Below are positions 1-7,791 of a stretch of 11,289 nt of DNA, piece by piece. The first letter of the stretch is position 1, and every line of letters begins with the position of its first letter. The notes beneath the pieces were generated by a model, which did no database searches, was not told where the DNA came from, and was given only the letters and a program-made list of their open reading frames with translations. Both the position numbers and the translations under genes were made by a program. Origin of the DNA: Bryobacterales bacterium (GTDB taxonomy: Bacteria; Acidobacteriota; Terriglobia; Bryobacterales; Bryobacteraceae); the NCBI GenBank assembly GCA_003132905.1, contig PKZC01000391.1, positions 1 through 11,289 on the forward strand, written 5' to 3'.

Positions 1-1045
1 AGCCTGCCTCGCCGGCGCGCGCTGCCTCGACGGCTGCGTTGAGCGCGAGAATGTTGGTTTGGAAGGCGATTTCATCGATCACTTTGATGATCTTTGAAAT
101 CTTGTCGCTCGAACCGGTGATCTCTTGCATCGACTGGAGCATTTCTTCCAGCGTTCGATTGCCTTCGGTGATGCGCCGGTCCACTTCCGCCATCACGCCT
201 GCGGCCTCTTTTGAGTTTTCGGCGTTCTTGCGGGTCATCGAAGTGATTTCTTCGCTCGACGCCGAGGTTTCTTCGAGCGACGCAGCTTGCTCGGAGGCGC
301 CCTGGGCAAGGGTTTGACTGGAAGACGCTACTTGCGCCGAAGCGCTGGTGATTTGTTGGGCGCCTTCGGCGAGACCGGCTGCTACGCCGCGCAGTTGCCT
401 GGTAGTGCGAGTGACGAGCAGCAAAACTAGGGGCGCTATCGCAATGGCAGCGAACAGAAGAATATAATTCAACCAATGCGCCTGGGACGCATCGCGAGCG
501 CCTTGCTCCGAACCAGTTTGAAGATTTATTTCTTGCAGCTCCACCAGATCAAGCGCCGCCGCTTCTAGAGAATCCAGCGATTTGCTTGAGCTGTCGGTGT
601 AGACTTTCAATGCTCCCTGGGAATCGCCCGCCAACGCCGCCGCCTGTACTTGTTGGAAATAGCCTGTGAAGCGGGGAAATTCACTTTCGAGAGCGGCCAG
701 ATCGCGGCGGCCCCGCTCCAATGTTAAAAGCGGCTCCAGCTGCGCCAGGAGTTGGGCTACGCCGGCCGCACGGGTGTCGAACTCCTGCTTGTTGCTTTGC
801 GCTTTCGCCGGAAGTTGCTCCAGCATAAACAACATGACGCCTCGCTGACAGCTCCGCATGCGGAACAGTTGCGCTTGCAAGTCCGCGGCAATGAGAATTT
901 TCTTGGCCGTTATATCGGTCGCCATTTGCAGCGCTCCCGCTAAACTTCGAACCGAATACAGGTAGCCGCCCGCCAAGGCAAGTGCTACAAATAGCAGCGC
1001 GGCGAAACTGCCCAATAGTTTTTTCCCAATCGTCATGCGTGACAT
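1..1045 (-). CDS. Methyl-accepting chemotaxis protein (transmembrane receptor), 3' end outside window
   Basis: The first 348 residues of a chemoreceptor can be read before the window edge; no stop is reached. Order seen: a short cytoplasmic N-terminus, TM1 at about residues 10-30, a helical periplasmic domain of about 160 residues (compatible with a four-helix-bundle ligand domain), TM2 at about 193-213, then the cytoplasmic signalling helix. The methylation-region motif [15 protein letters not shown] is at 249-263, and the signalling tip containing [20 protein letters not shown] is at 327-346. These two blocks are diagnostic of the MCP family. Only about 20 residues separate TM2 from the signalling helix, so there is no HAMP domain. 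It follows cheB by 16 nt and is probably co-transcribed. ATG at 1045 is used; an in-frame TTG at 1051 has better spacing (5 nt) to AAAGGA. The sensed ligand cannot be told from sequence. Confidence 0.95.
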   Translation of the reverse strand, partial: MSRMTIGKKLLGSFAALLFVALALAGGYLYSVRSLAGALQMATDITAKKILIAADLQAQLFRMRSCQRGVMLFMLEQLPAKAQSNKQEFDTRAAGVAQLLAQLEPLLTLERGRRDLAALESEFPRFTGYFQQVQAAALAGDSQGALKVYTDSSSKSLDSLEAAALDLVELQEINLQTGSEQGARDASQAHWLNYILLFAAIAIAPLVLLLVTRTTRQLRGVAAGLAEGAQQITSASAQVASSSQTLAQGASEQAASLEETSASSEEITSMTRKNAENSKEAAGVMAEVDRRITEGNRTLEEMLQSMQEITGSSDKISKIIKVIDEIAFQTNILALNAAVEAARAGEAG

Positions 1046-1056
1046 TTGCAATTTGT

Positions 1057-1062
1057 TCCTTT
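1057..1062 (-). promoter_or_regulatory. Ribosome binding site of the receptor gene (start-deciding)
   Basis: AAAGGA overlaps the end of the cheB stop codon. It lies 11 nt from the ATG at 1045, which is long, but 5 nt from an in-frame TTG at 1051. The receptor may therefore start at TTG, adding two residues. Confidence 0.5.
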
Positions 1063-2114
1063 CAACGTAGAGACGTGGCGCTCAGCGCGGTCAGTTCCGC
1101 GGCCACTCGGCCGAGCGGCGCAATACGGTCCACCGCCCCCATCCGGATGGCCTCCCGAGGCATTCCAAAAACCACGCAACTGGCTTCGTCCTGCGCCAAC
1201 GTCCGGGCCCCGGCTCGTTTCATTTTGAGCAGGCCCTGCGCGCCGTCCGAACCCATGCCGGTGAGTATCGCGCCGATGGCGTCGCCTTTGGCGGCCTGGG
1301 CCACGGAGTCGAACAGCACGTCCACCGAAGGACGTTGATAGCAGACGCGCGGTCCATCTTGGACGCTGACGCTGTACTGGCCGCCGGTTTTGCGCAGCGT
1401 CATGTGAAAATTCCCGGGAGCGATCAACACCAGTCCCGCGGTCAGCCGGTCGCCATCGGCGGCTTCTTTGACGTGCAGCCGGCACAAGTTGTCCAGCCGA
1501 TTGGCGAAAGCCAGCGAGAACACGGAGGGAATATGCTGCACTACCAAGATACCCGGCATATTCGCCGGCAGACCGGTGAGCACTTCGCGCAGCGCCTCGG
1601 TTCCGCCGGTGGAAGCGCCAATTGCGATGACGGTGGATTCGCTCGCGCTGGAAAACGCCAGCGCCGGCGGGGGCGCGGTAGCCGGGAGTTGCGCCTTTGG
1701 TTTGCCGATCCGGGCCTGCGCCGCGGCACGGACCTTGTGCGGCAGGTCGTGCTTGAGCTCGCCGACCGAGTAGGGGCCGCCCGGCTTCGCCAACACTTCC
1801 ACGGCGCCGCACTGCAGAGCTTCGAGCGCGGTCTGGCTGGAAGACTGCGCGAGCGAGCTGATGATAATCACCGGCAGCGGATGAAATTTCATTATCTTTT
1901 TCAAGAACGTGAGCCCGTCCATGCGCGGCATTTCGATATCCAGCGTTATTACGTCCGGGCGGAGGCTCACGATCTTATCGCGCGCAACAAAGGGATCGGG
2001 CGCGGTACCCACCACTTGCATATCCGGCTCTGAAGCTAGGGCTTCGGCCAGCATCTTGCGGACAATTGCGGAATCGTCGACGATCAACACTCGGATTTTG
2101 CGCCCGGCTTCCAT
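1062..2114 (-). CDS. cheB: Chemotaxis protein-glutamate methylesterase/glutamine deamidase CheB
   Basis: A full-length CheB of 350 residues. It removes methyl groups from receptor glutamates when activated by CheA phosphorylation, providing adaptation. The N-terminal receiver domain (about 7-125) has the acidic pair D13-D14, phospho-acceptor D59 in the [11 protein letters not shown] motif, and K110 in AKP. A Pro/Ala-rich linker follows (about 138-158). The C-terminal esterase domain carries the catalytic triad expected for the family: S168 in GASTGG, H194 in VVQHIP and D290 in TGMGSDG. The ATG at 2114 is 7 nt after the cheX2 stop and has AGGA 5 nt upstream, so the genes are probably translationally coupled. 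No key residue is missing. Confidence 0.98.
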   Translation of the reverse strand: MEAGRKIRVLIVDDSAIVRKMLAEALASEPDMQVVGTAPDPFVARDKIVSLRPDVITLDIEMPRMDGLTFLKKIMKFHPLPVIIISSLAQSSSQTALEALQCGAVEVLAKPGGPYSVGELKHDLPHKVRAAAQARIGKPKAQLPATAPPPALAFSSASESTVIAIGASTGGTEALREVLTGLPANMPGILVVQHIPSVFSLAFANRLDNLCRLHVKEAADGDRLTAGLVLIAPGNFHMTLRKTGGQYSVSVQDGPRVCYQRPSVDVLFDSVAQAAKGDAIGAILTGMGSDGAQGLLKMKRAGARTLAQDEASCVVFGMPREAIRMGAVDRIAPLGRVAAELTALSATSLR

Positions 2115-2121
2115 GTATTCC

Positions 2122-2682
2122 TTATGCCGCCAGCGGCGGGGCGGATGGAGCGTCGTCGGCCGGCGAGTCCAATGCGGCAGTAAGGCGGATCGATATGCCT
2201 AACAGCCCTTCTGGAATCGCGAAACAGTGGTGTAAGGCTCCCGCATCGGGCCATTCCTGCCAGAGGCTCAACTTCGGAGACGATAAGGCCAGTTTGGATT
2301 CGGGCCACAATTTGCTGAGTATCGCCCCGCACAGAATATTGGAGAGCTCCTGGATCACCTGGCCGCGCTGCGCATCGGTCAACTCCATCGGGTCCAGACC
2401 CAGGAAGGACGCGGCGATCGGATCGGCCGCCTCGGCCGAAACTCCCAACAGCATTTCTCCGAAGTGAGATCCTCCAAATCGAATCCGGGCGCAGCGCGCC
2501 CTGCCCAACCAGGCGTGCTCACAGGCCGTCAGTTCCGCCTCGGTAAAGAACATCGCCTCCATAACTTCGGCCATTACCCGGCGGATTGTATCCGGGGCCG
2601 TCGGCTCCTGATCCAGCCTGCCTGGTTGGTATAGCGTCGCGGCTGGCTCAAGCGACGATGGTTGGTCAAGCTCTGGCGGCAT
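2122..2682 (-). CDS. CheX-like chemotaxis phosphatase (second copy)
   Basis: A 186-residue protein with the signature helix of the CheC/CheX/FliY phosphatase group: E112, N115 and G119 within QELSNILCGAILSKL. In this family the Glu and Asn are the dephosphorylation residues acting on CheY-P. Only one such motif is present, as in CheX and unlike CheC, which usually has two. The first 30 residues are polar and Pro/Glu-rich, probably disordered, and the last 15 are Ala/Pro-rich. The ATG at 2682 overlaps the end of cheY2 by 17 nt and has a strong AGGAG 6 nt upstream, which fixes the start. The tight coupling to cheY2 suggests that this regulator is its substrate. Exact family naming (CheX or a CheC-like relative) is uncertain. 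Confidence 0.8.
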   Translation of the reverse strand: MPPELDQPSSLEPAATLYQPGRLDQEPTAPDTIRRVMAEVMEAMFFTEAELTACEHAWLGRARCARIRFGGSHFGEMLLGVSAEAADPIAASFLGLDPMELTDAQRGQVIQELSNILCGAILSKLWPESKLALSSPKLSLWQEWPDAGALHHCFAIPEGLLGISIRLTAALDSPADDAPSAPPLAA

Positions 2683-3061
2683 CTCGATCTCCTAATACCC
2701 GCTCCAATTCATCCCGCAACGTCTCCGGCGTAAACGGCTTGGCCATGTAGCCCTTGGCGCCGAGCTCGATCATCCGCACGATCCGCTCGTTGGTGGCGTC
2801 GGTTGAAATCACCACCGCCGGGGTGGTCTTCAAAGTTCCGTCCGCGCTCAGCCGGCGTAACAGCTCCTCGCCATTCATACCCGGCATGTTGATGTCGGTG
2901 AGTATCACATCCACCCGATGAGCGCTTAACTGCGCCAGCGCCTCGATGCCATTGCCGGCTTCGGTGCATTCGCCCACTTCGAATCCGGACAGGTTCAACA
3001 CGCGCCGGATAAAGCTGCGCATCACCGGCGAATCGTCTACGATCAGGACCGAGTAAGCCAT
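2666..3061 (-). CDS. cheY: Single-domain response regulator CheY (second copy)
   Basis: A 131-residue stand-alone receiver domain with no output domain. It has D9-D10, phospho-acceptor D56 in LTDINMPGMNG, S86 at the switch Ser/Thr position, aromatic Y105 and K108 in AKPF, so it should be phosphorylated by CheA and act by binding a target such as a motor or pilus component. The last 10 residues are charged and extend past the usual fold. It starts 75 nt after cheD, with GGGGA upstream of the ATG at 3061, and its end overlaps the CheX-like gene. Whether it is the output regulator or a phosphate sink cannot be decided from sequence. Confidence 0.95.
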   Translation of the reverse strand: MAYSVLIVDDSPVMRSFIRRVLNLSGFEVGECTEAGNGIEALAQLSAHRVDVILTDINMPGMNGEELLRRLSADGTLKTTPAVVISTDATNERIVRMIELGAKGYMAKPFTPETLRDELERVLGDRDAARA

Positions 3062-3136
3062 GAATTATTTCCCCGCTGCATTGCCAGCCGCATTGCCGTC
3101 TTCCCTGTCGCGCCCGCAGTTTTCCAGCCGCCGCGA

Positions 3137-3664
3137 TCATTCATTGCCGTTTCGCCCTTTTGCGCCATGGGACCGCACCAGCTCCCGTTCCATCGCGCCG
3201 CCTTCCTGTACCCATAAGCGGCCCGAGCCCACCTCGAGACGCGTGGTGCGCGATACTTCTCCGCCCACCGCTTCAGCCGCCACCAGAATGCCCGCCTTCC
3301 ACAGAATTTTGCGCGCCGCCAGGTAATTGCGTTTGCCGATCTGAAATACCCCCTGGCTGTCGAGCACTTGCGCGCCGCCGGCCAGCCGCACCACCATCCG
3401 CTTGCCGTCGCCGCCGGCCACCCTGAGCTCATCGATCAGCCGCGGAATGCCGGTGTCGGCGAACATGAACGGATTCTGCTCGGCCTTCCTCGAATCGATG
3501 CCCGATTCGGGAAGCATGTAATGCAGCATCCCACTCACTTTAGTGAGCGGATCGTGCATCGCGACCGCAATGCAGGAGCCGAGCGCATAGGTTATCAGCA
3601 CCGCATCGGCGTCGCGCGTCACCTTGCAATCGGAGATTCCCACCACCAGCGAACTCAGCGCCAT
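3137..3664 (-). CDS. cheD: Chemoreceptor glutamine deamidase CheD
   Basis: A 175-residue CheD, which converts specific receptor glutamines to glutamate before methylation can occur. The catalytic residues of the family are present: C31 in YALGSCIAV, H48 in GMLHYMLP, and T25 as the likely third residue. The conserved C-terminal block EVGSGRLWVQEGG is also present. The family is usually about 155-170 residues; the extra length is a charged tail after the last conserved block. The ATG at 3664 lies 25 nt after the cheR stop. In Bacillus, CheD is partnered by CheC; here the nearest equivalents are the CheX-like proteins. Confidence 0.96.
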   Translation of the reverse strand: MALSSLVVGISDCKVTRDADAVLITYALGSCIAVAMHDPLTKVSGMLHYMLPESGIDSRKAEQNPFMFADTGIPRLIDELRVAGGDGKRMVVRLAGGAQVLDSQGVFQIGKRNYLAARKILWKAGILVAAEAVGGEVSRTTRLEVGSGRLWVQEGGAMERELVRSHGAKGRNGNE

Positions 3665-3689
3665 GATTTCTTACACCGCCCCGCTTTTT

Positions 3690-4589
3690 TCATGGCCAGC
3701 GCTTCGATCCGCCCGCGGGCTTCTGGTTGCGATAAGTGGCCGGCCGGACGTATTGCAAAGCATGTTCGACGCCGGTGAGCGACTCGGAATGACCCACAAA
3801 GAGATAACCGCCCGGCTCCAGGCAGGCGCTGAGCCGCTGCACGATATCTTGCTGAGTAGGCTTATCGAAATACATCATCACGTTGCGGCAAAAGATTACA
3901 TGAAACAGCCCGCGCCGTGAAAACGGTTCGATCAGGTTGAAGCGGTCGAATTCGATCCGTCTCCCTAACTCTGGCTTGACCTTGTAAAATCCGTCCGATT
4001 CGCCCCGTCCACGCAGCAGGTATGCGCGCCGCAGTGGATCCGGTACATCGCTGAACCGCCCCACCGGGTAGACACCGCGCCGCGCCGTGTCGAGCACCCG
4101 CGTCGAGATATCGGTAGCCAAAATCCGGAAATCCCGCGCGGGCGATTTGCCGAGAACTTCGGCCAGGCACATGGCGATCGAATAAGGCTCTTCGCCGCTC
4201 GAACAGGCCGCGCTCCACACCCGCAGCGGGGATACAGCGCGAAATTCTTCCTGCGCCGCCCGTGCTAGAAACTCGAAATGCGCCCGCTCGCGCAAAAAGC
4301 TGGTGTGGTTGGTGGTCAGCGCGTCGATCAGCTCGATCAACGCATCGCCCGTCGGATCGGCCAGGATGTGGCGGTGGTATTCGGCGAAGGTCTGGAAGCC
4401 CAGCTTGCGCAGTTTCTTGCCCAAACGAGCCGCCACCAGCGCCTCTTTGCCGCGTTTCAAATCCAGCCCGAAGCGCTGATAGGCCAGGTCGCTGATTTCG
4501 CGAAATTCGCTCGCGGTCAGTTTCAGTTCGGCCCCCACCGAACCGGACACCGCAGATCCGGCAGCCGATGAGACCGCCTCATTCGCCAT
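3690..4589 (-). CDS. cheR: Chemotaxis protein methyltransferase CheR
   Basis: A CheR of 299 residues that methylates receptor glutamates using S-adenosylmethionine. The N-terminal all-alpha domain (about 25-100) ends in TTNHTSFLRE. The SAM-binding Rossmann fold follows, with VWSAACSSGEEPYSIAM at 124-140, LATDIS at 157-162, FDRFNL at 214-219, FCRNVMMYFD at 233-242 and GGYLFVGHSESL at 260-271. All key family motifs are present. No C-terminal TPR extension is found. The ATG at 4589 is chosen; it overlaps cheA by 11 nt, with GGGG about 6 nt upstream. A TTG at 4613 would add 8 residues but has no better binding site. The first 20 residues are Ala/Ser/Gly-rich. Confidence 0.96.
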   Translation of the reverse strand: MANEAVSSAAGSAVSGSVGAELKLTASEFREISDLAYQRFGLDLKRGKEALVAARLGKKLRKLGFQTFAEYHRHILADPTGDALIELIDALTTNHTSFLRERAHFEFLARAAQEEFRAVSPLRVWSAACSSGEEPYSIAMCLAEVLGKSPARDFRILATDISTRVLDTARRGVYPVGRFSDVPDPLRRAYLLRGRGESDGFYKVKPELGRRIEFDRFNLIEPFSRRGLFHVIFCRNVMMYFDKPTQQDIVQRLSACLEPGGYLFVGHSESLTGVEHALQYVRPATYRNQKPAGGSKRWP

Positions 4590-6369
4590 GGCCGGCCCCG
4601 TTGCTCGATCCAAACAACCCCTCGGGATCTAAAATCAAACCCACGCGGCCGTCTCCCAAAATCGCCCCGCCGGCTACCCCGGCGATGTTGCGCATCCCTT
4701 CGCCCAGGCTCTTGATCACGACCTCTTGTTTGCCAATCAGCTCGTCCACCATCAAGCCGAACAGTTTGCTTCCGCTCTCGGTGACGATCAGCAGGCTCTC
4801 CCAGGGGTGCTGATTTTTTGGCTTCACGTGAAAGCGCTGGTGCAGCCGGATCACTGGAATCAGGCTGCCCCGCACCATGGCCATTTCCTGCCTGCCATGG
4901 ATGGTAGAGATAGCCTCCTCGGCCGGACGCAGCATTTCCCGCACCGCGAAGATCGGAACAATGTAGCGCTGATCGCCCACTCCCACCACCAGTCCGTCGA
5001 TGATGGCGAGCGTAAGCGGCAGCTTAAGCAGAAACGTGGTGCCTTCGCCGGGTTTGGAAATCACATCGATGCGCCCGCGCAGCTTCTGCACTTGCTTGCG
5101 CACCACATCCATGCCCACGCCGCGCCCGGAGACGTCGGTGATTTTATCGGCGGTCGAAAAACCGGGTTGAAAGATCAAAGCGAAGATCTCGCCCTCGCTC
5201 AGCTCGACGCCAGCTTCGATCAGATTCTTCTCGCGCGCCTTGCGCAGGATCTTCTCGCGCGATAGGCCCCGGCCGTCGTCCGATATCTGGATCACGATGT
5301 GGCCGGCCTGGTGCCCGGCCTTGAGCGTGACATGGGCCTGCGCCGGCTTGCCCGCGGCGATCCGATCGGCCGGGACTTCGATGCCGTGATCCACCGAATT
5401 GCGCACCATGTGCATCAACGGATCGGCCAGCTCCTCGACAATGTTCCGGTCCAGCTCGGTCTCTTCACCGGCCAGTTCCAGTTCCACCAGCTTCCCGGCC
5501 TTGCGCGATAAGTCCCTGACCAGGCGCGAGGTCTTCTGGAACAATTGCCCCACCGGAATCATGCGCATCGACATGGCGGTGCGCTGGATATCGTCGGTGA
5601 TGCGCGCCAGTTGCGATAGATTGCGCGCCAGCCGAGGCTTCAAACCGGCGGACAAGTCCGGATCGTGCCGCACCAGCGATTGCGAGATCACCATCTCGCC
5701 CACCATGTCCACCAGATAATCGAGCTTGGCCGTCTCCACTTTAATGGATCGCGCGCCCACCGAACGCGCCTCGCTGCTCCTGGACGCTTCGACCACCTCG
5801 GCGGGCGCGGTTTCGAGCGCGTTATCGGCAGCCAGAGGAGCCGCTACTTCCCGCGCCAATTCCATTAGTCCAGGCGTGGCCGGTTGGGCGGCCGGAGCAG
5901 CGGCCGGGAGCCCGGCCGCAATCGCGGGGACGCCGGTAACCAAGCCGCGGATGGCCTCGAGCAGTCCGGCTGCTTCCGGACCCGTCGGCGTCTGGCCGGT
6001 CCGGAGCATAGCTTCCAGCTCCGTCATCCAAACGTTCAAATAGTCTTTGCCCTCGAGAATCCGGTCGATGACGCTCGAGTTGACGGTTAACTTGGCGTTC
6101 CTGGCCAGATCGAGCACCGTCTCCACTTCGTGGGCCAGATCGCGAACCGGGTCCAGATCGAGAAAGCCCGCCATCCCCTTAATGGTGTGAAAACCGCGAA
6201 AGATCGCGTTAATGGCTTCCGAGTTGGCCGGGTCTTGATCGAGCGTGAGCAACTGCAGCTCAATGGCGGTCAAATGCTCGCGCGATTCCATGATGAAATC
6301 GCCGATCAGTTCCGGATCGCTGGCTAAAGGATTGACCGACGCGGAATTCGGGTCAGCTGCAACGCTCAT
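4579..6369 (-). CDS. cheA: Chemotaxis histidine kinase CheA (no P2 domain)
   Basis: A 596-residue CheA, the kinase that phosphorylates CheY and CheB under receptor control. Domains seen: P1/HPt at about 20-125 with phospho-acceptor H61 in FRGFHTIKGMAG; an Ala/Pro-rich linker at about 145-205; the P3 dimerisation helices at about 205-272; the P4 ATPase at about 275-452 with N-box HMVRNSVDHGIE, DDGRGL and GRGVGMDVV; and the P5 CheW-like domain at about 453-590 that binds CheW and receptors. Between P1 and P3 there is only linker, so the CheY/CheB-docking P2 domain is absent. It is shorter than the E. coli protein (about 650 residues). The ATG at 6369 has a strong AAAGGAGG 8 nt upstream. It follows cheW by 69 nt and overlaps cheR. 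Confidence 0.97.
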   Translation of the reverse strand: MSVAADPNSASVNPLASDPELIGDFIMESREHLTAIELQLLTLDQDPANSEAINAIFRGFHTIKGMAGFLDLDPVRDLAHEVETVLDLARNAKLTVNSSVIDRILEGKDYLNVWMTELEAMLRTGQTPTGPEAAGLLEAIRGLVTGVPAIAAGLPAAAPAAQPATPGLMELAREVAAPLAADNALETAPAEVVEASRSSEARSVGARSIKVETAKLDYLVDMVGEMVISQSLVRHDPDLSAGLKPRLARNLSQLARITDDIQRTAMSMRMIPVGQLFQKTSRLVRDLSRKAGKLVELELAGEETELDRNIVEELADPLMHMVRNSVDHGIEVPADRIAAGKPAQAHVTLKAGHQAGHIVIQISDDGRGLSREKILRKAREKNLIEAGVELSEGEIFALIFQPGFSTADKITDVSGRGVGMDVVRKQVQKLRGRIDVISKPGEGTTFLLKLPLTLAIIDGLVVGVGDQRYIVPIFAVREMLRPAEEAISTIHGRQEMAMVRGSLIPVIRLHQRFHVKPKNQHPWESLLIVTESGSKLFGLMVDELIGKQEVVIKSLGEGMRNIAGVAGGAILGDGRVGLILDPEGLFGSSNGAGHGE

Positions 6370-6438
6370 CTTCGGCCCCTCCTTTCAGCAAACACGCCGC
6401 CAGTCGGGGAACACACCACGAGGTATTTCATGAGCAGC

Positions 6439-7158
6439 TCACAACGATCCGAGGCCGGCGGCTTCCTCGACCGACAAAACACGGTTGATGTCCAGCAGGA
6501 TCTTTACCTTGCCCTTAATCTTGGCCATGCCGAGCAGATAGGGGATGGCCACCCCGCTGCCGAAATCGGGCGTGTTTTCGATATCGCTGGCCTGTAGCGT
6601 GAGCACCTCCGATACCGCGTCCACGATCACTCCGATCTCTATATGCCCTGCTCCCGAGAGATGCCCTGCTCCCGACAGATGCCTTGCTCCCGACAGATGC
6701 CTTGCTCCCGACAGATGCCTTGCACCCGACAGATGCCTTGCTCCCGACAGATGCCTTGCACCCGACAGATGCCCTGCTCCCGAGAGATGCCCGCTCCCAC
6801 TTTCGGGACGGGCTTCGGCCAGGGGCGTCAGGGCGATCTCTGCCATCTCACTTTGCACCACCACCTCGATCTGCACCACAATGATGCACGTCCGCTGCGT
6901 GTATTCCATCTGCTCCAAGCCGAATTTCAGACCCAGATCCACCACCGGAATCACCTTGCCCCTGAGATTGATCACGCCTTTGACATAAGCCGGCGTTTGG
7001 GGCACCGTGTTGATTTCCCGAACGCCCATAATCTCGCGGACGCGCAGAACCTGAATGGCAAACTCCTCGCTTCCCAACCAGAACATGAGATATTTGCCCG
7101 CGCGCGGATCGGCCTTTTGGTTTAATCCCTTTTCCAGGGCGGCGGTCATGGTTCCCAT
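6439..7158 (-). CDS. cheW: Chemotaxis coupling protein CheW with a repeat-bearing insertion
   Basis: CheW links receptors to CheA. The protein has 239 residues, against about 150-170 for a usual CheW. The family fold is clear on both sides of an insertion: YLMFWLGSEEFAIQVLRVRE (24-43) and VINLRGKVIPVVDL (62-75), then CIIVVQIE (91-98); after the insertion IEIGVIVDAVSEVL (173-186) and KIKGKVKILLDINRVL (213-228). Residues about 99-172 are extra, and 125-172 are eight copies of a six-residue unit (LSGAGH/LSGARH) encoded by an 18-bp tandem repeat. The insertion falls between two beta strands that are normally joined by a short turn, so it should form an exposed loop. ATG at 7158 is used; ATG at 7149 is possible, and neither has a good binding site. 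Confidence 0.95.
   Translation of the reverse strand: MGTMTAALEKGLNQKADPRAGKYLMFWLGSEEFAIQVLRVREIMGVREINTVPQTPAYVKGVINLRGKVIPVVDLGLKFGLEQMEYTQRTCIIVVQIEVVVQSEMAEIALTPLAEARPESGSGHLSGAGHLSGARHLSGARHLSGARHLSGARHLSGARHLSGAGHLSGAGHIEIGVIVDAVSEVLTLQASDIENTPDFGSGVAIPYLLGMAKIKGKVKILLDINRVLSVEEAAGLGSL
6643..6786. repeat. 18-bp minisatellite, eight copies, inside cheW
   Basis: Eight head-to-tail units of exactly 18 bp, on the plus strand ATGCCYTGCWCCCGASAG. Units start at 6643, 6661, 6679, 6697, 6715, 6733, 6751 and 6769; a decayed ninth copy begins at 6787. Units differ at only three positions. Units 4+5 (6697-6732) and 6+7 (6733-6768) are identical 36-bp dimers, which suggests recent duplication by slippage. 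The outer copies (1, 2 and 8) carry CCCTG and the inner five CCTTG. Because 18 is a multiple of three and the unit contains no stop in any frame, copy changes keep cheW open. Confidence 0.97.
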
Positions 7159-7186
7159 ATGGATTGGCCCAAGTCAGGCGCCCCGA

Positions 7187-7747
7187 TCAGGTGCGCAGCA
7201 CATGGGGCACCGGAAAGCCGGCACGCGTGGTCTTCTTGCCCGACTCGTCGTTGGGCGCGATGCAGACCTGCACGCACATCCGGTCTTCGCCCAGCGCAAA
7301 TGGAACCACCGTCCATTTTTGACTGCCGGAACTGCGGGTCTGAAAGTTGCGGCCGTAAATGACCGTGGGCGTGCTCAACCCCATCGCGCCCAGCCGGGCC
7401 TCCAGCACCGTTTTTACGTTGCCGATAATCATGTTGGTCACTTCGGCCACCGCATCCAGCACATCTTCATCGATGGCGGTATAGGGAGCCATTAACAGAG
7501 CCGACGCGATCTTGGCAGCACAGCCCGCCGAGCACGCCATGCTTCCCGATCCCACCCAGGATCCCGCCAGTCCGATCGGCGACACTACGCCCGAGCTCGG
7601 GACTGCCTCTTCTTTTTCGACGAACACCTCGCCGGACGTAATCTCGAGGGCCAGCATGGTGGTGAACACATCGTTGGTCGCTCCCTTGATGGCATCCACC
7701 AGTTCGTCCTGCGATAACGCTTGCGCCGGTTCTGCGTTTGTTGACAT
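7187..7747 (-). CDS. CheX-like chemotaxis phosphatase (first copy)
   Basis: A 186-residue protein with the CheX/CheC signature helix: E102, N105, G109 and N110 in AEVTNMIIGNVK. A preceding stretch (about 55-85) fits the glycine-rich strand and helix that come before the motif in CheX. In this family Glu and Asn promote hydrolysis of CheY-P. It lies between cheY1 (44-nt gap) and cheW (28-nt gap), so its likely substrate is CheY1. The ATG at 7747 is chosen because GAGGA lies just upstream; an in-frame TTG at 7765 would add six residues. The central region is rich in small residues and has two nearby cysteines (C72, C76), whose role is unknown. Confidence 0.85.
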   Translation of the reverse strand: MSTNAEPAQALSQDELVDAIKGATNDVFTTMLALEITSGEVFVEKEEAVPSSGVVSPIGLAGSWVGSGSMACSAGCAAKIASALLMAPYTAIDEDVLDAVAEVTNMIIGNVKTVLEARLGAMGLSTPTVIYGRNFQTRSSGSQKWTVVPFALGEDRMCVQVCIAPNDESGKKTTRAGFPVPHVLRT

Positions 7748-7791
7748 CGTTTCCTCGGTTCTCAATCAGCAGTCTCTCTAGATCAATCCAA

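Noticed and set aside
1033..1812. 259-codon minus-strand frame overlapping cheB
   Set aside because: An out-of-frame shadow in high-GC DNA; its protein is Arg/Gly-rich without motifs, while the cheB frame has all catalytic residues.
3062..3136. 75-bp gap between cheD and cheY2 as a possible internal promoter
   Set aside because: Only a short GCAATGC direct repeat and a ribosome binding site are visible; no convincing -35/-10 pair.
4726..5265. 179-codon plus-strand frame opposite cheA
   Set aside because: Antisense shadow of the kinase domain; no motifs and no binding site upstream.
6643..6786. Possible CRISPR array
   Set aside because: The units are 18 bp, directly abutting, with no spacers, and translate in frame inside cheW.
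6545..7125. Long plus-strand open frames across the cheW repeat region, with a start codon in every repeat unit
   Set aside because: They are a consequence of a stop-free 18-bp repeat opposite cheW. Their proteins are low-complexity (MPCSRQ-type) with no family resemblance, while the minus strand encodes a clear CheW on both sides.
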